Shown: piece by piece, positions 8,794-19,576 of the stretch
How positions within the stretch are numbered: the first letter of the stretch is position 1
How the letters are laid out: every line of letters begins with the position of its first letter
Assembly (NCBI RefSeq): GCF_030848495.1
Contig: NZ_JAVDDT010000007.1
Location: 124,001-188,000, forward strand
Reading direction: 5' to 3'
Length of the DNA: 64,000 bases
From: Natronospira bacteriovora
GTDB taxonomy: Bacteria; Pseudomonadota; Gammaproteobacteria; Natronospirales; Natronospiraceae
Translations under genes and position numbers: made by a program
Notes under the pieces: generated by a model
Database searches by the model: none
Told to the model about the DNA's origin: nothing
What the model saw: the letters and a program-made list of their open reading frames with translations, nothing else

Positions 8794-9957
8794 ATGAATC
8801 TTCACGAATACCAAGCAAAACAGATATTTGCGGAATTCGGCGTTCCCGTTTCCGATGGTCGCGTAGTGAAATCCGCCGAAGAGGCCGTGGCCGCCGCCAA
8901 GGAACTCGGTGGCGACATGTGGGTCGTCAAGGCCCAGGTCCACGCGGGCGGTCGCGGCAAGGCCGGTGGCGTCAAGCTCACCAAGACGCCTGAAGAGGCC
9001 GGTGAGAAGACCAAGGAAATGCTGGGTTCGACCATCGTCACCCACCAGACCGGCCCGGAAGGCCTGCCGGTGCACGAGGTCTATATCGAGAAGGGCTCCG
9101 ACATCGAGCGTGAGCTCTACCTGTCGGTGGTGGTGGATCGCGCCTCCGAGCGTGTGGTCTTCATGGCCTCCCCGGAAGGTGGTGTGGACATCGAAGAGGT
9201 CGCCGAAAAGACGCCCGAGAAAATCTTCAAGGTCACCGTGCATCCGGCCGCCGGCCTGCAGCCCTACCAGGCCCGTCAGCTGGCCTTTGGCCTGGAGCTG
9301 ACCAAGGCCCAGCTGGGCGCCTTCACCAAGATCGCCGGTGGCCTGTACAAGATGTTCGAGGCCTGTGACTGCAGCCTGGTGGAGATCAACCCCCTGATCG
9401 TCACCCCGGAGGGTGAAATCAAGGCCCTGGACGGCAAGGTCAACCTGGACGACAACGCCCTCTACCGGCAGAAGCGGCTGGCCGAGATGCGTGACCTGAG
9501 CCAGGAAGACGAGGCCGAGGTGGAAGCCAGCAGGCATGACCTCAACTATGTCTCCCTGGAAGGCAACATTGGCTGCATGGTGAACGGCGCCGGTCTGGCC
9601 ATGGCCACCATGGATGTGATCAAGCTGTCCGGCGGCCAGCCTGCCAACTTCCTGGATGTGGGCGGTGGCGCCACCAAGGAGCGGGTGACCGAAGCCTTCA
9701 AGCTGATCGTGTCCAACGAAGGCGTGAAGGCCATTCTGGTCAACATCTTCGGTGGCATCGTGCGCTGTGACCTGATTGCCGAAGGCATCATTGCCGCGGT
9801 GGAAGAGGTTGGCGTGAAGGTGCCGGTGGTGGTGCGCCTGGAAGGCACCAACGTGGATGAAGGCAAGGCCCTGCTGGAAAAGAGCGGCCTGGACATCATC
9901 CCCGCCGATGACCTCAGCGACGGCGCTGCCAAGGCCGTGGAAGCCGCCGGCCAGTAA
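8794..9957 (+). CDS. sucC: succinate-CoA ligase, beta subunit
   Basis: A 387-residue protein starting [18 protein letters not shown], the classic SucC start, with an ATP-grasp domain and the [13 protein letters not shown] segment near the C-terminus. Together with SucD it interconverts succinyl-CoA and succinate with ATP or GTP formation in the TCA cycle. sucD follows 71 bases downstream. The frame is open further upstream, but relatives start at this ATG. Confidence 0.98.
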   Translation: MNLHEYQAKQIFAEFGVPVSDGRVVKSAEEAVAAAKELGGDMWVVKAQVHAGGRGKAGGVKLTKTPEEAGEKTKEMLGSTIVTHQTGPEGLPVHEVYIEKGSDIERELYLSVVVDRASERVVFMASPEGGVDIEEVAEKTPEKIFKVTVHPAAGLQPYQARQLAFGLELTKAQLGAFTKIAGGLYKMFEACDCSLVEINPLIVTPEGEIKALDGKVNLDDNALYRQKRLAEMRDLSQEDEAEVEASRHDLNYVSLEGNIGCMVNGAGLAMATMDVIKLSGGQPANFLDVGGGATKERVTEAFKLIVSNEGVKAILVNIFGGIVRCDLIAEGIIAAVEEVGVKVPVVVRLEGTNVDEGKALLEKSGLDIIPADDLSDGAAKAVEAAGQ

Positions 9958-10028
9958 GTTCGCCGCAACATTCACAGGGCGTGGCCCGCCATGCGGGCTA
10001 CCAAGCAGAATCTCAAACGGGAAGCGAC

Positions 10029-10898
10029 ATGAGCATTCTTGTCAACAAAGACACCAAGGTGATCTGCCAGGGTTTCACCGGCAAGCAGGGCACCTTTCAT
10101 TCCGAACAGTGCATTGCCTACGGCACCAAAATGGTGGGTGGCGTGACCCCCGGCCGCGGTGGCGAGACCCATCTGGGTCTGCCGGTCTTCAACACCGTGC
10201 ACGACGCGGTGGCCGAGACCGGTGCCGAGGCCAGCATGATCTACGTGCCGGCACCCTTTGCCGCCGATGCCATCCTGGAAGCGGCCGATGCCGGCATCAA
10301 GACCATCGTCTGCATCACCGAGCACATTCCGGCGCTGGACATGGTCAAGGTCAAGGAGGCCATGAAGGAGCATGACTGCCGCCTGATCGGCCCCAACTGC
10401 CCGGGCATCATTACCCCCGGCGAGTGCAAGATCGGCATCATGCCGGGCCAGATCCACAAGCCTGGCAAGGTGGGCGTGGTCTCCCGCTCCGGCACCCTGA
10501 CCTATGAAGCGGTGCACCAGACCACCCGTACCGGTCATGGCCAGTCCACCTGCGTGGGCATCGGTGGTGACCCGGTTCACGGCATGAGCTTCATTGACTG
10601 TCTGGAGCTGTTCGAGAAGGATCCCAAGACCGAAGCCATCATCATGGTGGGTGAGATTGGCGGCACCGACGAGGAAGAGGCGGCTGACTTCATCAAGAAG
10701 CACGTCAGCAAGCCGGTGGTGGCCTACATCGCCGGTGTCACCGCGCCGCCCGGAAAGCGCATGGGCCATGCCGGTGCCATCATTTCCGGTGGCAAGGGCA
10801 CGGCGGACGACAAGTTCGCGGCCCTGGAAGCGGCGGGTGCCACCACGGTCAAGTCGCCGGCGGAACTGGGTCAGGCCATTCAGAAAGTCCTGCCCTGA
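10029..10898 (+). CDS. sucD: succinate-CoA ligase, alpha subunit
   Basis: A 289-residue protein with an N-terminal CoA-binding Rossmann domain ([11 protein letters not shown] near 14-24) and the phosphohistidine His247 in [11 protein letters not shown]. Forms the SucCD enzyme of the TCA cycle. The start [10 protein letters not shown] is standard and lies 71 bases after sucC; a strong terminator closes the pair. Confidence 0.98.
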   Translation: MSILVNKDTKVICQGFTGKQGTFHSEQCIAYGTKMVGGVTPGRGGETHLGLPVFNTVHDAVAETGAEASMIYVPAPFAADAILEAADAGIKTIVCITEHIPALDMVKVKEAMKEHDCRLIGPNCPGIITPGECKIGIMPGQIHKPGKVGVVSRSGTLTYEAVHQTTRTGHGQSTCVGIGGDPVHGMSFIDCLELFEKDPKTEAIIMVGEIGGTDEEEAADFIKKHVSKPVVAYIAGVTAPPGKRMGHAGAIISGGKGTADDKFAALEAAGATTVKSPAELGQAIQKVLP

Positions 10899-10925
10899 AC
10901 GGCGCAAGCGAGATGATCGTATCGG

Positions 10926-10962
10926 GTCCCCGTCCGGCTTGCCGGGCGGGGACTTCTTGTTT
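10926..10962 (+). terminator. intrinsic terminator of sucCD
   Basis: A 13-bp stem with a two-base loop (10926-10953, one G-T pair) followed by TTCTTGTTT. Confidence 0.88.
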
Positions 10963-10995
10963 GGCGACTCAAAACCCTGAGGGGAGAGTGAGCAC

Positions 10996-12621
10996 ATGTC
11001 CGATGAGCTGAAGCTGGCGGTGGCCCAGCTCAATCTGGTGGTCGGTGACCTGGCCGGCAACCTGGCCCAGATGCAGGATGCGGCCGCACAGGCCCATGCC
11101 GACGGCGTGGATCTGTTGCTGTTTCCGGAGCTCAGTCTGTGCGGCTACTGCCCCGAGGATCTGCTTCTGTCTCCCGAGTTTCGCGAGCAGCTGTCCCGGG
11201 CCGAGGACGAGCTCCGGGCATCGCTTCCGGAAGGGCTGGCGATTCTCTATGGTGCCCCGGAGTATGGTGAAGAGGGTCTGTTCAACGTGGCCCGCCTCAT
11301 CGACGGTGGCCGGCCGCTGGCCAGCTACCGCAAGCGTTGCCTGCCCAATTACGGTGTCTTTGACGAACAGCGCTGGTTCCAGGCGGGGGAGTCCGCCTGT
11401 GTGGTCGAATTCCGTGGCATTCGTCTCGGCCTGACCGTGTGCGAGGACCTCTGGCGACCGGGGCCGGCGGCCAGCTGTGCCGATGCCGGCGCCGAGCTGA
11501 TTGTCAGCATCAGTGCCTCGCCCTATGCCCGTGACAAGGCCAGTGAACGGGATTGGAATTTCCGTCAGCGCTGGCAGGAATGCGGCCTGCCCATGGTGGT
11601 CTGCAATCTTCTGGGTGGGCAGGATGAGGTGGTCTTTGACGGCAACAGCCTGGCGCTGGATGGCAATGGCGAGGTGGTCATGCGGGCCCCGGAATGGGAG
11701 GCCGGCCTGTTCACCGTGGCGGTACGCCGCGAGGGTGGTCGCCTGGCGTTGGCCTCTGAAACCCGCGCCCCGATCCTGTCCACCGATGAAAGCCAGTATC
11801 GCGGTGCCGTGCTGGCGACCCGGGATTATCTCGGCAAGAACGGAGTCCGGCGGGCGCTGGTGGGACTGTCCGGCGGCATCGATTCCGCGCTGACCCTGGC
11901 CGTGGCCGGGGATGCCCTGGGTGCGGAGAATGTCACGGCGGTGATGATGGCCTCCCGCTATACCCGCGATATCAGCTTCCAGTGTGCCCGTGAACAGGCG
12001 CGTCTGATGGGCGTTGACTACCTGGAGCTGCCGATCGATGAAGGAGTGGCGGCCGTGACCGGCATCATCGATTCCGGCACGGGTGAGGCGCTCAGTGGCG
12101 TGGCGGCCGAGAACATTCAGGCCCGCCTGCGGGGCGCCATGCTCATGAGCCTTTCCAATCGGGACGGCGGCATGGTCCTGGCCACCGGCAACAAGAGCGA
12201 ACTGGCCATGGGCTACGCCACGCTCTACGGTGACATGGTGGGTGCTTTCGCGCCGCTCAAGGATCTGACCAAGACCCGCGTGTATGCCTTGTCGCGCTGG
12301 CGCAATGAGCAGGGCAAGGTCATGCCCGAAGCCGTGATTGATCGGCCACCGTCGGCCGAGTTGCGGGCCGACCAGTATGACAGCGACAGTCTGCCGGACT
12401 ACGCCGAACTGGATGCCATCATCGAGGCGTTCGTCGAGGCGGATTGCTCGGCGGAGGCTATCATCCAGGCCGGGCACGATGCCGCCACCGTTCATCGTGT
12501 CCTTGTCATGGTGCAGGCCAGTGAATACAAGCGCCGTCAGGGGGCGCCCGGTCCACGACTGAGCCGTCGTGCCTTCGGTCGTGACCGGCGTTATCCCATT
12601 GTCTCGCGCTTCCGGCGCTGA
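10996..12621 (+). CDS. nadE: glutamine-dependent NAD+ synthetase
   Basis: A 541-residue two-domain enzyme. The N-terminal nitrilase-type glutaminase carries Glu45, Lys113 and Cys149; the C-terminal ATP pyrophosphatase domain has SGGIDS at 292-297. Ammonia released from glutamine amidates nicotinic acid adenine dinucleotide to NAD+. A GGGGAGAG ribosome site precedes the ATG. It is set apart from sucCD by a terminator and has its own hairpin downstream. Confidence 0.97.
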   Translation: MSDELKLAVAQLNLVVGDLAGNLAQMQDAAAQAHADGVDLLLFPELSLCGYCPEDLLLSPEFREQLSRAEDELRASLPEGLAILYGAPEYGEEGLFNVARLIDGGRPLASYRKRCLPNYGVFDEQRWFQAGESACVVEFRGIRLGLTVCEDLWRPGPAASCADAGAELIVSISASPYARDKASERDWNFRQRWQECGLPMVVCNLLGGQDEVVFDGNSLALDGNGEVVMRAPEWEAGLFTVAVRREGGRLALASETRAPILSTDESQYRGAVLATRDYLGKNGVRRALVGLSGGIDSALTLAVAGDALGAENVTAVMMASRYTRDISFQCAREQARLMGVDYLELPIDEGVAAVTGIIDSGTGEALSGVAAENIQARLRGAMLMSLSNRDGGMVLATGNKSELAMGYATLYGDMVGAFAPLKDLTKTRVYALSRWRNEQGKVMPEAVIDRPPSAELRADQYDSDSLPDYAELDAIIEAFVEADCSAEAIIQAGHDAATVHRVLVMVQASEYKRRQGAPGPRLSRRAFGRDRRYPIVSRFRR

Positions 12622-12641
12622 ATCGCCTGTACGACCGGATT

Positions 12642-12670
12642 AAAAACGGCCTGTTGTCGCAGGCCGTTTT
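12642..12670. terminator. bidirectional terminator between nadE and bamD
   Basis: The stem CGGCCTG / CAGGCCG (12647-12653 with 12660-12666) is flanked by A residues on one side and T residues on the other, so it can serve both convergent genes. Confidence 0.88.
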
Positions 12671-12693
12671 CTTCGTGTTTTCATGGAGTTGAG

Positions 12694-13500
12694 TCAGAGC
12701 GCCGGCGGACGCTGTCCCCGACGGTGCTCCGGGTAGCTGCGATCGAGAACCCGGCGGGTATCCGCTGCCAGAGTTTCCTCGCCCACGGCGGCATAGGCCT
12801 CAATCAGGATATCCAGGGCATAGGGCGTCACCGCATTGGGCTGCAGGTCTTCGACCACCCGCGTGGCGCGTGCCGCGGCGGCCATGTAGGCCCCCTGGTC
12901 CAGGTAATGCCTGGCCACGTACCAGTGATGCCGGGCCATGGTGTTGCGCAGGTAGATCATGCGCAGGCGGGCGTCATCGGCGTAGTCACTGTCAGGATAG
13001 CGTTCAACCAGTTCGCGGAAGGCATCAAAGGAACGCTCGGCGTTGCGGATATTCAGACGGGCGTGGTCGAAGCCAAGAACGCGGCGGGTAAAGGAGCCCC
13101 GGGTTTCGAACCAGGCCATCCCCTGCATGTAATAGGCGTAGGGCAGATGCTCACTGCGCGGGTTCTCGCGGATGAAGCGATTGGCCTGCTCAGCCGTTCC
13201 GCGACGATCACGCTGCAGGTAGGTAACAAATATCTGATCCAGCTGAGCCTGCTGGCCCTCCGGCGAGAAGGGGTAGCGTGCTTCCAGGCGGCGCAGGCTC
13301 TGCATGGCACCGTCAAAATTGCCACCCTGAATGCGGCGCCAGGCCTGTTCGTAGAGCTCTTCGGCGCTCATGCCAAGATCCACCGGTTGCCGGGGCTCCT
13401 GGGTGGTGCCACAGGCGGCAAGGCCGAGCAGGGCGGTAATCAGAATCACCCGGAAGGTGGTGCCGAGAGAGAAGCTGGAATCGTCGTGCTTGCCGTGCAT
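12694..13500 (-). CDS. bamD: outer membrane assembly lipoprotein BamD
   Basis: A 268-residue lipoprotein: signal peptide with lipobox LAAC and acylated Cys30, then TPR-like helical repeats. The AEELYEQAWRRIQGGNF and ARYPFSPEGQQAQLD segments are typical of BamD. It is an essential part of the BAM complex that inserts outer-membrane proteins. I chose the ATG at 13500, which gives a compact signal peptide and has GGAG upstream; an ATG at 13518 is possible. Divergent from rluD, an arrangement common in gammaproteobacteria. Confidence 0.94.
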   Translation of the reverse strand: MHGKHDDSSFSLGTTFRVILITALLGLAACGTTQEPRQPVDLGMSAEELYEQAWRRIQGGNFDGAMQSLRRLEARYPFSPEGQQAQLDQIFVTYLQRDRRGTAEQANRFIRENPRSEHLPYAYYMQGMAWFETRGSFTRRVLGFDHARLNIRNAERSFDAFRELVERYPDSDYADDARLRMIYLRNTMARHHWYVARHYLDQGAYMAAAARATRVVEDLQPNAVTPYALDILIEAYAAVGEETLAADTRRVLDRSYPEHRRGQRPPAL

Positions 13501-13645
13501 GATGTTCGGCGGCTCCATGAATGTCTGCGAGTGGGCTGTCTGCAAATGTCTGCGTACCGCTGGATTCCCGTGGCCTCGGGGGGATGACGAGTGGGTGCGG
13601 TGGGCCCAAACCCGGTAGTATACCGACAAGTGAAAGCACACCCCA

Positions 13646-14647
13646 ATGTTATCTGGAGTCCAGGGCTTGGCAGACGAAATCCCAATTCCCGATGAATACG
13701 CCGGCCAGCGTTTCGACCGCGTGCTGGCGCGGCTGTTCCCGGATTATTCCCGCAGTCAGCTCAAGGGCTGGATCGAAGCGGGGCATGCACGGCTGGACGG
13801 GCAGGCTGTAAGGCCCCGTGAGCCGGTGCACGGCGGGCAACTGGCCAGCCTTGATGCCCCCGATCGGCTCGATGAGCATTCTTCGGTCTCCGCGCAAGCG
13901 ATTCCGCTGCATATTGTTTACGAGGACGAAGACCTCGTCGTGCTGGACAAGCCGCCCGGTCTGGTGGTCCACCCGGGAGCGGGCAATCCCGACGGCACCC
14001 TGGAAAATGCGCTGCTGCACCGCTTCCCGGAGCTGGCGGCCGTGCCCCGGCACGGTCTCATCCACCGTCTCGACAAGGACACCAGCGGCCTGCTGGTGAT
14101 CGCCCGCAGCAGCCGGGCCCACGCTCGACTGACCGAGGCCATGCAGGCACGGGAGATCGTTCGGCGTTATCAGGCTTTGGTTATCGGCAGCATGCCCTCC
14201 GGGGGCACGGTGGACGCGCCACTGGCCCGGCACCCGGTGGATCGCAAGCGTATTGCCGTGCGCCAGGGGGGGCGCGAGGCCGTGACCCACTATCGTGTCG
14301 CCGAACGTTTCCCTTTCCATACCTTGCTGGACGTGAAACTGGAGACCGGGCGAACCCACCAGATCCGGGTGCACATGGCTCATGTGCGCTATCCCATTGT
14401 CGGTGATCCGGTTTACGGACGGCGCCTGTCCGTTCCCCGGGGCGCCACCGAGACCCTCGCCGAGTCCCTGCGCGGCTTCCGCCGTCAGGCCCTGCATGCG
14501 GCCCGGCTCTCCCTGACGCATCCGGTGAGCGGTGAAACCATCGAGGTCGCGGCTGAATTGCCGACGGATTTCCAGGCCCTGCTGCGCGCCCTGCGTGAAG
14601 ATGCCCGGGCCCGGGAGGCCGAGGCCCGGAGGCGGGCGGACCGGTGA
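13646..14647 (+). CDS. rluD: 23S rRNA pseudouridine synthase RluD
   Basis: A 333-residue enzyme with an N-terminal S4 RNA-binding domain (about 20-75) and the RluA-type catalytic domain with HRLDKDTSG, catalytic Asp143. RluD modifies uridines 1911/1915/1917 in helix 69 of 23S rRNA. The divergent bamD and overlapping pgeF match the conserved bamD / rluD-pgeF layout, which is the main ground for choosing RluD over RluC. Confidence 0.95.
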   Translation: MLSGVQGLADEIPIPDEYAGQRFDRVLARLFPDYSRSQLKGWIEAGHARLDGQAVRPREPVHGGQLASLDAPDRLDEHSSVSAQAIPLHIVYEDEDLVVLDKPPGLVVHPGAGNPDGTLENALLHRFPELAAVPRHGLIHRLDKDTSGLLVIARSSRAHARLTEAMQAREIVRRYQALVIGSMPSGGTVDAPLARHPVDRKRIAVRQGGREAVTHYRVAERFPFHTLLDVKLETGRTHQIRVHMAHVRYPIVGDPVYGRRLSVPRGATETLAESLRGFRRQALHAARLSLTHPVSGETIEVAAELPTDFQALLRALREDARAREAEARRRADR

Positions 14648-15399
14648 GCGCGCTGTATCTCGAAGCAGGGTGGACGGCGCATCCCGCCATCCGTGCCCTG
14701 ACCACCTGGCGCCGGCATCCGGATCTGCCCGGCCATAGCCAGGGCGACTGGGCCGGGCTGAACCTGGGTGAGCACGTGGGCGATGATCCGGCTGCAGTGG
14801 CCGCCAATCGGGCGGACCTGCAGCGGGTCGCCGGGCTGCCGGAGGCCCCCCGCTGGCTGAACCAGGTTCATGGTACGGCCGTTGCGTACCTTCCCTCGGC
14901 TGAAGCGAGTACCAGAGCGGATGCCGCCTGGACCGATCAGCCCGATGTGGTCTGCGCCATCCTCACCGCCGATTGTTTGCCGGTCTTTGTCGCCGATCGT
15001 CAGGGACGGGCCGTCGGGCTGGCGCATGCAGGTTGGCGGGGACTGGCCGAGGGCGTGATCGAGGCGACCCTGGCCGCCATGGACAGGCCGGCCACGGAGC
15101 TGCAGGCCTGGCTGGGGCCAGCCATCGGGCTGGAGGCCTTCCAGGTGGGCGATGAGGTTCGTGCGGCGTTTCTGGATCGCCACGCCGGTGATGAGCCCTG
15201 TTTTCGGGCGGATGGGCCGGGACACTGGCGGGCGGATCTCCAGCGCCTCGCAAGGCATCGCCTTCAGCGTGCCGGCGTTGCCGATGTCAGTGCCGCCGCG
15301 GGCTGCACCTTCAGCCAGCCGCAACGCTTCTACTCGCATCGACGCTCGGCGCCCTGCGGGCGCATGGCCAGCCTGATCTGGATCGAGGGCAGCGCTTGA
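14644..15399 (+). CDS. pgeF: PgeF/YfiH peptidoglycan editing protein
   Basis: A 251-residue protein of the laccase-domain family with metal-site residues His76 (QVHGT), Cys111 (TADCLP) and His128 (AHAGWRG). In E. coli the homologue acts on cytoplasmic UDP-MurNAc-L-Ser to prevent wrong peptidoglycan precursors; older annotations call it polyphenol oxidase. Its GTG start overlaps the rluD stop (GTGA), so the two are co-translated. The 3' end runs into the Zur box of the next gene. Confidence 0.93.
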   Translation: MSALYLEAGWTAHPAIRALTTWRRHPDLPGHSQGDWAGLNLGEHVGDDPAAVAANRADLQRVAGLPEAPRWLNQVHGTAVAYLPSAEASTRADAAWTDQPDVVCAILTADCLPVFVADRQGRAVGLAHAGWRGLAEGVIEATLAAMDRPATELQAWLGPAIGLEAFQVGDEVRAAFLDRHAGDEPCFRADGPGHWRADLQRLARHRLQRAGVADVSAAAGCTFSQPQRFYSHRRSAPCGRMASLIWIEGSA

Positions 15400-15405
15400 C
15401 AGTGT

Positions 15406-15420
15406 TGTTATGATGTAACA
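15406..15420 (+). promoter_or_regulatory. probable Zur box upstream of the ZIP transporter
   Basis: TGTTATGATGTAACA, with TGTTA/TAACA arms and a following TTTC, resembles the gammaproteobacterial Zur palindrome. It lies 52 bases before the ZIP gene, just after a TTGACA at 15396-15401. A similar site precedes zur at 63550. Confidence 0.72.
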
Positions 15421-15471
15421 TTTCGCCGTTTCAAGCCAGGGTCCGTCCGCGGCCGACAGCAGGGGAACACC

Positions 15472-16221
15472 ATGCCAGAGACACTCCAGGCCATGCTTTT
15501 CGTTGCCCTGGCCGGCCTGAGCGGAAGCCTGCTGGCGTCGCTGTTTCTGATCCTGCCGCTGCGTTTTCGCAGCCGAGCCCTGCCGATACTGCTCGCGTTC
15601 GCTGTGGGCGCCCTGCTCGGGGCAGCCTGGTTTGAACTCATTCCCCATGCCCTGAATGAGCTGGATGGCCGGGGCAGCGAAACGGTCGGCAAGGTCTTCT
15701 TCCTCTCGCTGCTGCTGGCCTTTCTGCTGGAGAAATTTCTGCGCTGGCGGCAGGCCCGACAGCCCCGGGCCCACAAGCCGGCGGGCCCGATGATTCTGCT
15801 CTCCGATGCCCTGCACAAGTTCGTGGACGGGGTGGTCGTCATTGCCGCCTGGTTGACCGATCCTTGGCTGGGTCTGGTTACGGCCCTGGCGGTGATTGCC
15901 CATGAAGTACCCCATGAACTGGGCAATATTGCCGTGTTGCTGGATAGCGGTTACCGGCGTCTGCAGGCCTTCCTGCTCAATCTGCTGGCCAGCGCCGCCA
16001 TCATCCCCGGCGGTTTGCTGGCCCTGTGGTGGCTCGGACCGTTGTCGGCGGCGCGGCCCTTCGTGCTGGTACTGGCCGCGGCCCTGTTCTGCTATATCGC
16101 CCTCGCCGTTCTGGTTCCGGAACTGCATCGCGAGACCCGTTTTCGCGCCGGTCTGACCCAGATCATGGCAATTCTTGCCGGTTCCGCCATCATCTTCCTT
16201 GTCCACCACCTGGTTCACTGA
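15472..16221 (+). CDS. ZIP-family zinc/metal importer
   Basis: A 249-residue membrane protein with about eight helices. The metal path motifs are HKFVDG (His115) in the fourth helix region and HEVPHE (144-149) in the fifth, the ZIP signature. The family moves zinc and other divalent metals into the cytoplasm. The Zur-like palindrome upstream suggests induction in zinc shortage. A ribosome site AGGGGA precedes the ATG. ZupT and GufA are the nearest subfamilies; substrate range cannot be read from sequence. Confidence 0.92.
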   Translation: MPETLQAMLFVALAGLSGSLLASLFLILPLRFRSRALPILLAFAVGALLGAAWFELIPHALNELDGRGSETVGKVFFLSLLLAFLLEKFLRWRQARQPRAHKPAGPMILLSDALHKFVDGVVVIAAWLTDPWLGLVTALAVIAHEVPHELGNIAVLLDSGYRRLQAFLLNLLASAAIIPGGLLALWWLGPLSAARPFVLVLAAALFCYIALAVLVPELHRETRFRAGLTQIMAILAGSAIIFLVHHLVH

Positions 16222-16243
16222 TCGCCCTGCAGTGAGCACTGCG

Positions 16244-16270
16244 CTTGAATCAGCGGCGAATGCCACCACT
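16244..16270 (+). promoter_or_regulatory. candidate sigma-32 promoter of clpB
   Basis: CTTGAA at 16244-16249, a 13-base spacer, then CCACCACT at 16263-16270. The -35 is a good match to heat-shock promoters; the -10 fits CCCCATnT only in part. Confidence 0.5.
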
Positions 16271-16306
16271 TTCAGGTCAGTGAAGCATCAGAACGGGGAA
16301 GAACCC

Positions 16307-18916
16307 ATGCGAATGGATAAACTGACAAGCAAATTCCAGCTGGCATTGGCCGATGCCCAGTCCCTGGCGCTTGGCCGGGATCACCAGTTCATGGAACCGG
16401 TGCATCTCATGATGGCCATGCTGGATCAGGATGGAGGCGGTCTGCGCCCGCTGATGGACAAGTCTGGTATCGAGATCAATCGACTGCGTTCCAGCCTGGG
16501 CGAAGCACTGGATCGTTTGCCCACGGTGTCCGGGGGCGAGGCCGATGTACACCCCTCACAGAACCTCATCCGCCTGCTCAACAGCTGTGACAAGCTGGCC
16601 CAGAAGCGGGGCGACAGTTACATTTCCAGCGAGCTGTTCCTGCTCGCGGCGGTGGAAGATAAGGGCGACCTGGGTGGCATCCTGCGCAACTGTGGCGCGG
16701 TCAAGGGGGCCATCGAGAAGGCCATCGAGGAAGTCCGTGGTGGTGAGAGCGTGGATGACCCCAACGCCGAGGACCAGCGCCAGGCCCTGGAGAAGTACAC
16801 CATCGACATCACCGAGCGCGCCGAGCAGGGCAAGCTGGATCCGGTGATCGGTCGCGACGAGGAAATCCGTCGCACCGTGCAGGTGCTGCAGCGGCGCACC
16901 AAGAACAACCCGGTGCTGATCGGGGAACCCGGCGTGGGCAAGACCGCCATCGTCGAGGGTCTGGCCCAGCGCATCGTCAACGGCGAGGTGCCGGAAGGGC
17001 TCAAGGACAAGCGCGTCCTGTCCCTGGACATGGGGGCCCTGCTGGCCGGCGCCAAATACCGCGGCGATTTCGAGGAACGGCTCAAGGCCGTGCTCAAGGA
17101 ACTGGCCCAGGAAGAGGGCCGGGTGATCCTGTTCATCGACGAGATCCACACCATGGTCGGTGCCGGCAAGGCCGAGGGCTCCATGGACGCCGGCAACATG
17201 CTCAAGCCGGCCCTGGCTCGCGGTGAGCTGCACTGCGTGGGTGCCACCACCCTGGACGAATACCGCAAGTACCTGGAGAAGGACGCCGCCCTGGAGCGTC
17301 GTTTCCAGAAGGTGCTGGTGGATGAGCCCAGCGAGCAGGACACGGTGGCCATCCTGCGCGGTCTCAAGGAGCGCTATGAGGTTCACCACGGGGTGGAGAT
17401 CACCGACCCGGCCATCGTGGCCGCCGCCGCCCTGTCCCATCGCTACATCACCGACCGGCAGCTGCCGGACAAGGCCATCGACCTGATCGACGAGGCCGCC
17501 AGCCGCATTCGCATGGAGATCGACTCCAAGCCCGAATCCATGGATCGACTGGAACGGCGTCTGATCCAGCTCAAGATCGAACGCGAGGCCCTGAAGAAGG
17601 AGAAGGACGACGCCTCCCGCCGCCGCCTGGAGAATCTCGATCAGGAGATCGGGGAGCTGGAGCGCGAGTACGCCGACCTGGAGGAAATCTGGAAGGCCGA
17701 GAAGGCCTCGGTGCAGGGCGCCAGCCACATCAAGGAGGAGCTGGAGCGGGCGCGCACCGAGCTGGAAGCGGCGCGGCGTGCCGGTGACCTCGGTCGCATG
17801 TCCGAGATCCAGTACGGGCGCATCCCGGAGCTGGAGAAGAAACTGGCCGAGGCGGCCGACTCTGAACAGAGTTCTGAAACAAAACTCCTGCGCAACCGGG
17901 TCACTGACGAGGAGGTGGCCGAGGTGGTCTCCCGCTGGACCGGCATCCCGGTGTCCAAGATGCTCGAGTCCGAGAAGGAGAAACTGCTGAAGATGGAAGA
18001 CGCCCTGCGCGAGCGCGTGGTGGGCCAGGATGAAGCCCTCAAGGTGGTGGCCAATGCCATCCGCCGTTCCCGGGCCGGTATCTCCGACCCCCACCGGCCC
18101 AATGGCTCCTTCCTCTTCCTGGGCCCCACCGGCGTGGGCAAGACCGAGTTGTGCAAGTCGCTGGCGAACTTCCTCTTCGACACCGAAGAGGCCATGGTGC
18201 GGATCGACATGTCGGAGTACATGGAAAAGCACTCCGTGGCTCGCCTGGTGGGCGCACCGCCCGGCTATGTGGGCTACGACGAAGGCGGGCAACTGACCGA
18301 GAAGGTCCGTCGCCGGCCCTACTCGGTGATCCTGCTGGACGAAGTGGAGAAGGCCCACCCGGATGTCTTCAACATCCTGCTGCAGGTGCTCGACGACGGT
18401 CGCCTGACCGATGGCCAGGGCCGCACGGTGGACTTCCGCAACACGGTGGTGGTGATGACCTCCAACCTGGGCTCCCAGGAGATTCAGGGCTTCACCCAGG
18501 ACGCGGACTATGAAGCCATGAAATCGGCGGTCATGGAGGTGGTCGGGCAGCACTTCCGGCCCGAGTTCATCAACCGCATCGACGACGTGGTGGTCTTCCA
18601 CGCCTTGGGTCGCGAGCAGATCCGCGACATCGCCAACATTCAGCTGGCCCATCTGCGGGCCAGACTGGGCGAGCGGGACATGCAGCTGGAGATCAGCGAG
18701 GCGGCCCTGGATCGTCTGGGCGAGGCCGGCTTTGACCCGGTCTATGGCGCCCGGCCGCTCAAGCGGGCCATCCAGCAGCGTATCGAGAACCCGCTGGCGG
18801 AGCGGATCCTGGCCGGGGAATTCGGTCCGGATGACACCATCCGGGTGGATGTGGAGGGTGAGGCCTTCCACTTCTCTGCCCAGGAGCAGGCACCGAAAGA
18901 AGCGGCGATCCATTGA
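16307..18916 (+). CDS. clpB: ATP-dependent disaggregase ClpB
   Basis: An 869-residue Hsp100 protein. Domains: Clp N-domain (1-145), first AAA+ with Walker A GEPGVGKT at 206-213, the coiled-coil middle domain (about 405-530) that marks ClpB, and second AAA+ with GPTGVGKT at 606-613. With DnaK it resolubilises heat-aggregated proteins. I chose [10 protein letters not shown] as the start, preceded by GGGGAA; an inner start for the short ClpB form was not assigned. The downstream CPBP gene overlaps by four bases. Confidence 0.98.
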   Translation: MRMDKLTSKFQLALADAQSLALGRDHQFMEPVHLMMAMLDQDGGGLRPLMDKSGIEINRLRSSLGEALDRLPTVSGGEADVHPSQNLIRLLNSCDKLAQKRGDSYISSELFLLAAVEDKGDLGGILRNCGAVKGAIEKAIEEVRGGESVDDPNAEDQRQALEKYTIDITERAEQGKLDPVIGRDEEIRRTVQVLQRRTKNNPVLIGEPGVGKTAIVEGLAQRIVNGEVPEGLKDKRVLSLDMGALLAGAKYRGDFEERLKAVLKELAQEEGRVILFIDEIHTMVGAGKAEGSMDAGNMLKPALARGELHCVGATTLDEYRKYLEKDAALERRFQKVLVDEPSEQDTVAILRGLKERYEVHHGVEITDPAIVAAAALSHRYITDRQLPDKAIDLIDEAASRIRMEIDSKPESMDRLERRLIQLKIEREALKKEKDDASRRRLENLDQEIGELEREYADLEEIWKAEKASVQGASHIKEELERARTELEAARRAGDLGRMSEIQYGRIPELEKKLAEAADSEQSSETKLLRNRVTDEEVAEVVSRWTGIPVSKMLESEKEKLLKMEDALRERVVGQDEALKVVANAIRRSRAGISDPHRPNGSFLFLGPTGVGKTELCKSLANFLFDTEEAMVRIDMSEYMEKHSVARLVGAPPGYVGYDEGGQLTEKVRRRPYSVILLDEVEKAHPDVFNILLQVLDDGRLTDGQGRTVDFRNTVVVMTSNLGSQEIQGFTQDADYEAMKSAVMEVVGQHFRPEFINRIDDVVVFHALGREQIRDIANIQLAHLRARLGERDMQLEISEAALDRLGEAGFDPVYGARPLKRAIQQRIENPLAERILAGEFGPDDTIRVDVEGEAFHFSAQEQAPKEAAIH

Positions 18917-19398
18917 GTGGCGGCGGGTTGAACAGACTTCGCTGGCAGCCGGTCTATCGCTTTCGCTTCGGCGGTATCCAGTGGACGGATCCGGTCCTCG
19001 GCCTGGCCCTTGCGGCCGGGCCGATGGCTTGGACAATCATGCTCTTTGTGCTGGTGCCGACGGAAGACTGGCTGTGGCCCCTGAGTGAGCCCTGGTTGTT
19101 CCTGATGCCGGTGCTGGTCTATCCGGTGCTGGAGGAGATCGTCTTTCGCGGGGTACTGCAGGACTGGCTGGCTTCTCTCAGCCGCAAGAGCTGGGGCATC
19201 CTGAGCCTGGCCAACATCATCACCAGCCTCTGCTTCGCCGCTCTGCACCTGATTCACCAGCCACCGCTCTGGGCGGCCCTGGTCTTCTTCCCCTCACTGA
19301 TCTTCGGCTACTTCCGCGAACGCCACGACACCCTGGGCACGCCCATCCTGCTGCATGTGGTGTACAACTTCGGGGTGGTGTGGTTCTTCTGGGGATAG
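18913..19398 (+). CDS. CPBP-family intramembrane glutamic protease
   Basis: A 161-residue membrane protein with four or five helices. The CPBP catalytic motifs are visible: EEIVFRG (Glu74, Glu75, Arg79), His112 in LHLIHQ and His148 in LHVVYN. The start is a TTG overlapping the clpB stop (TTGA); a second TTG lies five codons later. The short length and sequence recall the protease of JDVT-CTERM sorting systems, but no JDVT-CTERM substrate is seen here, so I keep the family-level name. Confidence 0.85.
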   Translation: MSGGGLNRLRWQPVYRFRFGGIQWTDPVLGLALAAGPMAWTIMLFVLVPTEDWLWPLSEPWLFLMPVLVYPVLEEIVFRGVLQDWLASLSRKSWGILSLANIITSLCFAALHLIHQPPLWAALVFFPSLIFGYFRERHDTLGTPILLHVVYNFGVVWFFWG

Positions 19399-19404
19399 AA
19401 AAGA

Positions 19405-19576
19405 AGTTCCCAGTTCCCAGTTCCCAGTGAACAGTTGGCCGGCCCACCGGATGGTCTTGCGCGTTGGCGAGGCCCTGACAGTCCGAAGGCTCGGCTTGGA
19501 TTAGACCTGTCAGTAAACAGTAGGCCCATGCGGTTTGCACGGCCTACTGTTCACTGGGAACTGTTCACTGTTCACT
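19405..19576. repeat. heptad-armed inverted element, copy 1
   Basis: Each arm consists of four heptads that are either AGTTCCC or AGTGAAC, followed by AG. The left arm reads PPPQ and the right arm (inward) QQPQ, with P = AGTTCCC and Q = AGTGAAC. The right arm contains the last two sense codons and the stop of aspS; the left arm begins seven bases after the CPBP stop. Copies 2 and 3 are at 40162 and 41551. Confidence 0.9.

Noticed and set aside
16556-19036. An 826-codon open frame antisense to clpB
   Set aside because: It lies opposite a complete, strongly conserved ClpB and has the His/Gly/Leu-rich composition typical of antisense frames in GC-rich codons.
19405-19576. Insertion sequence remnants at the heptad elements
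   Set aside because: No transposase fragment or clear target-site duplication is seen; the arms are tandem units rather than IS-type ends.
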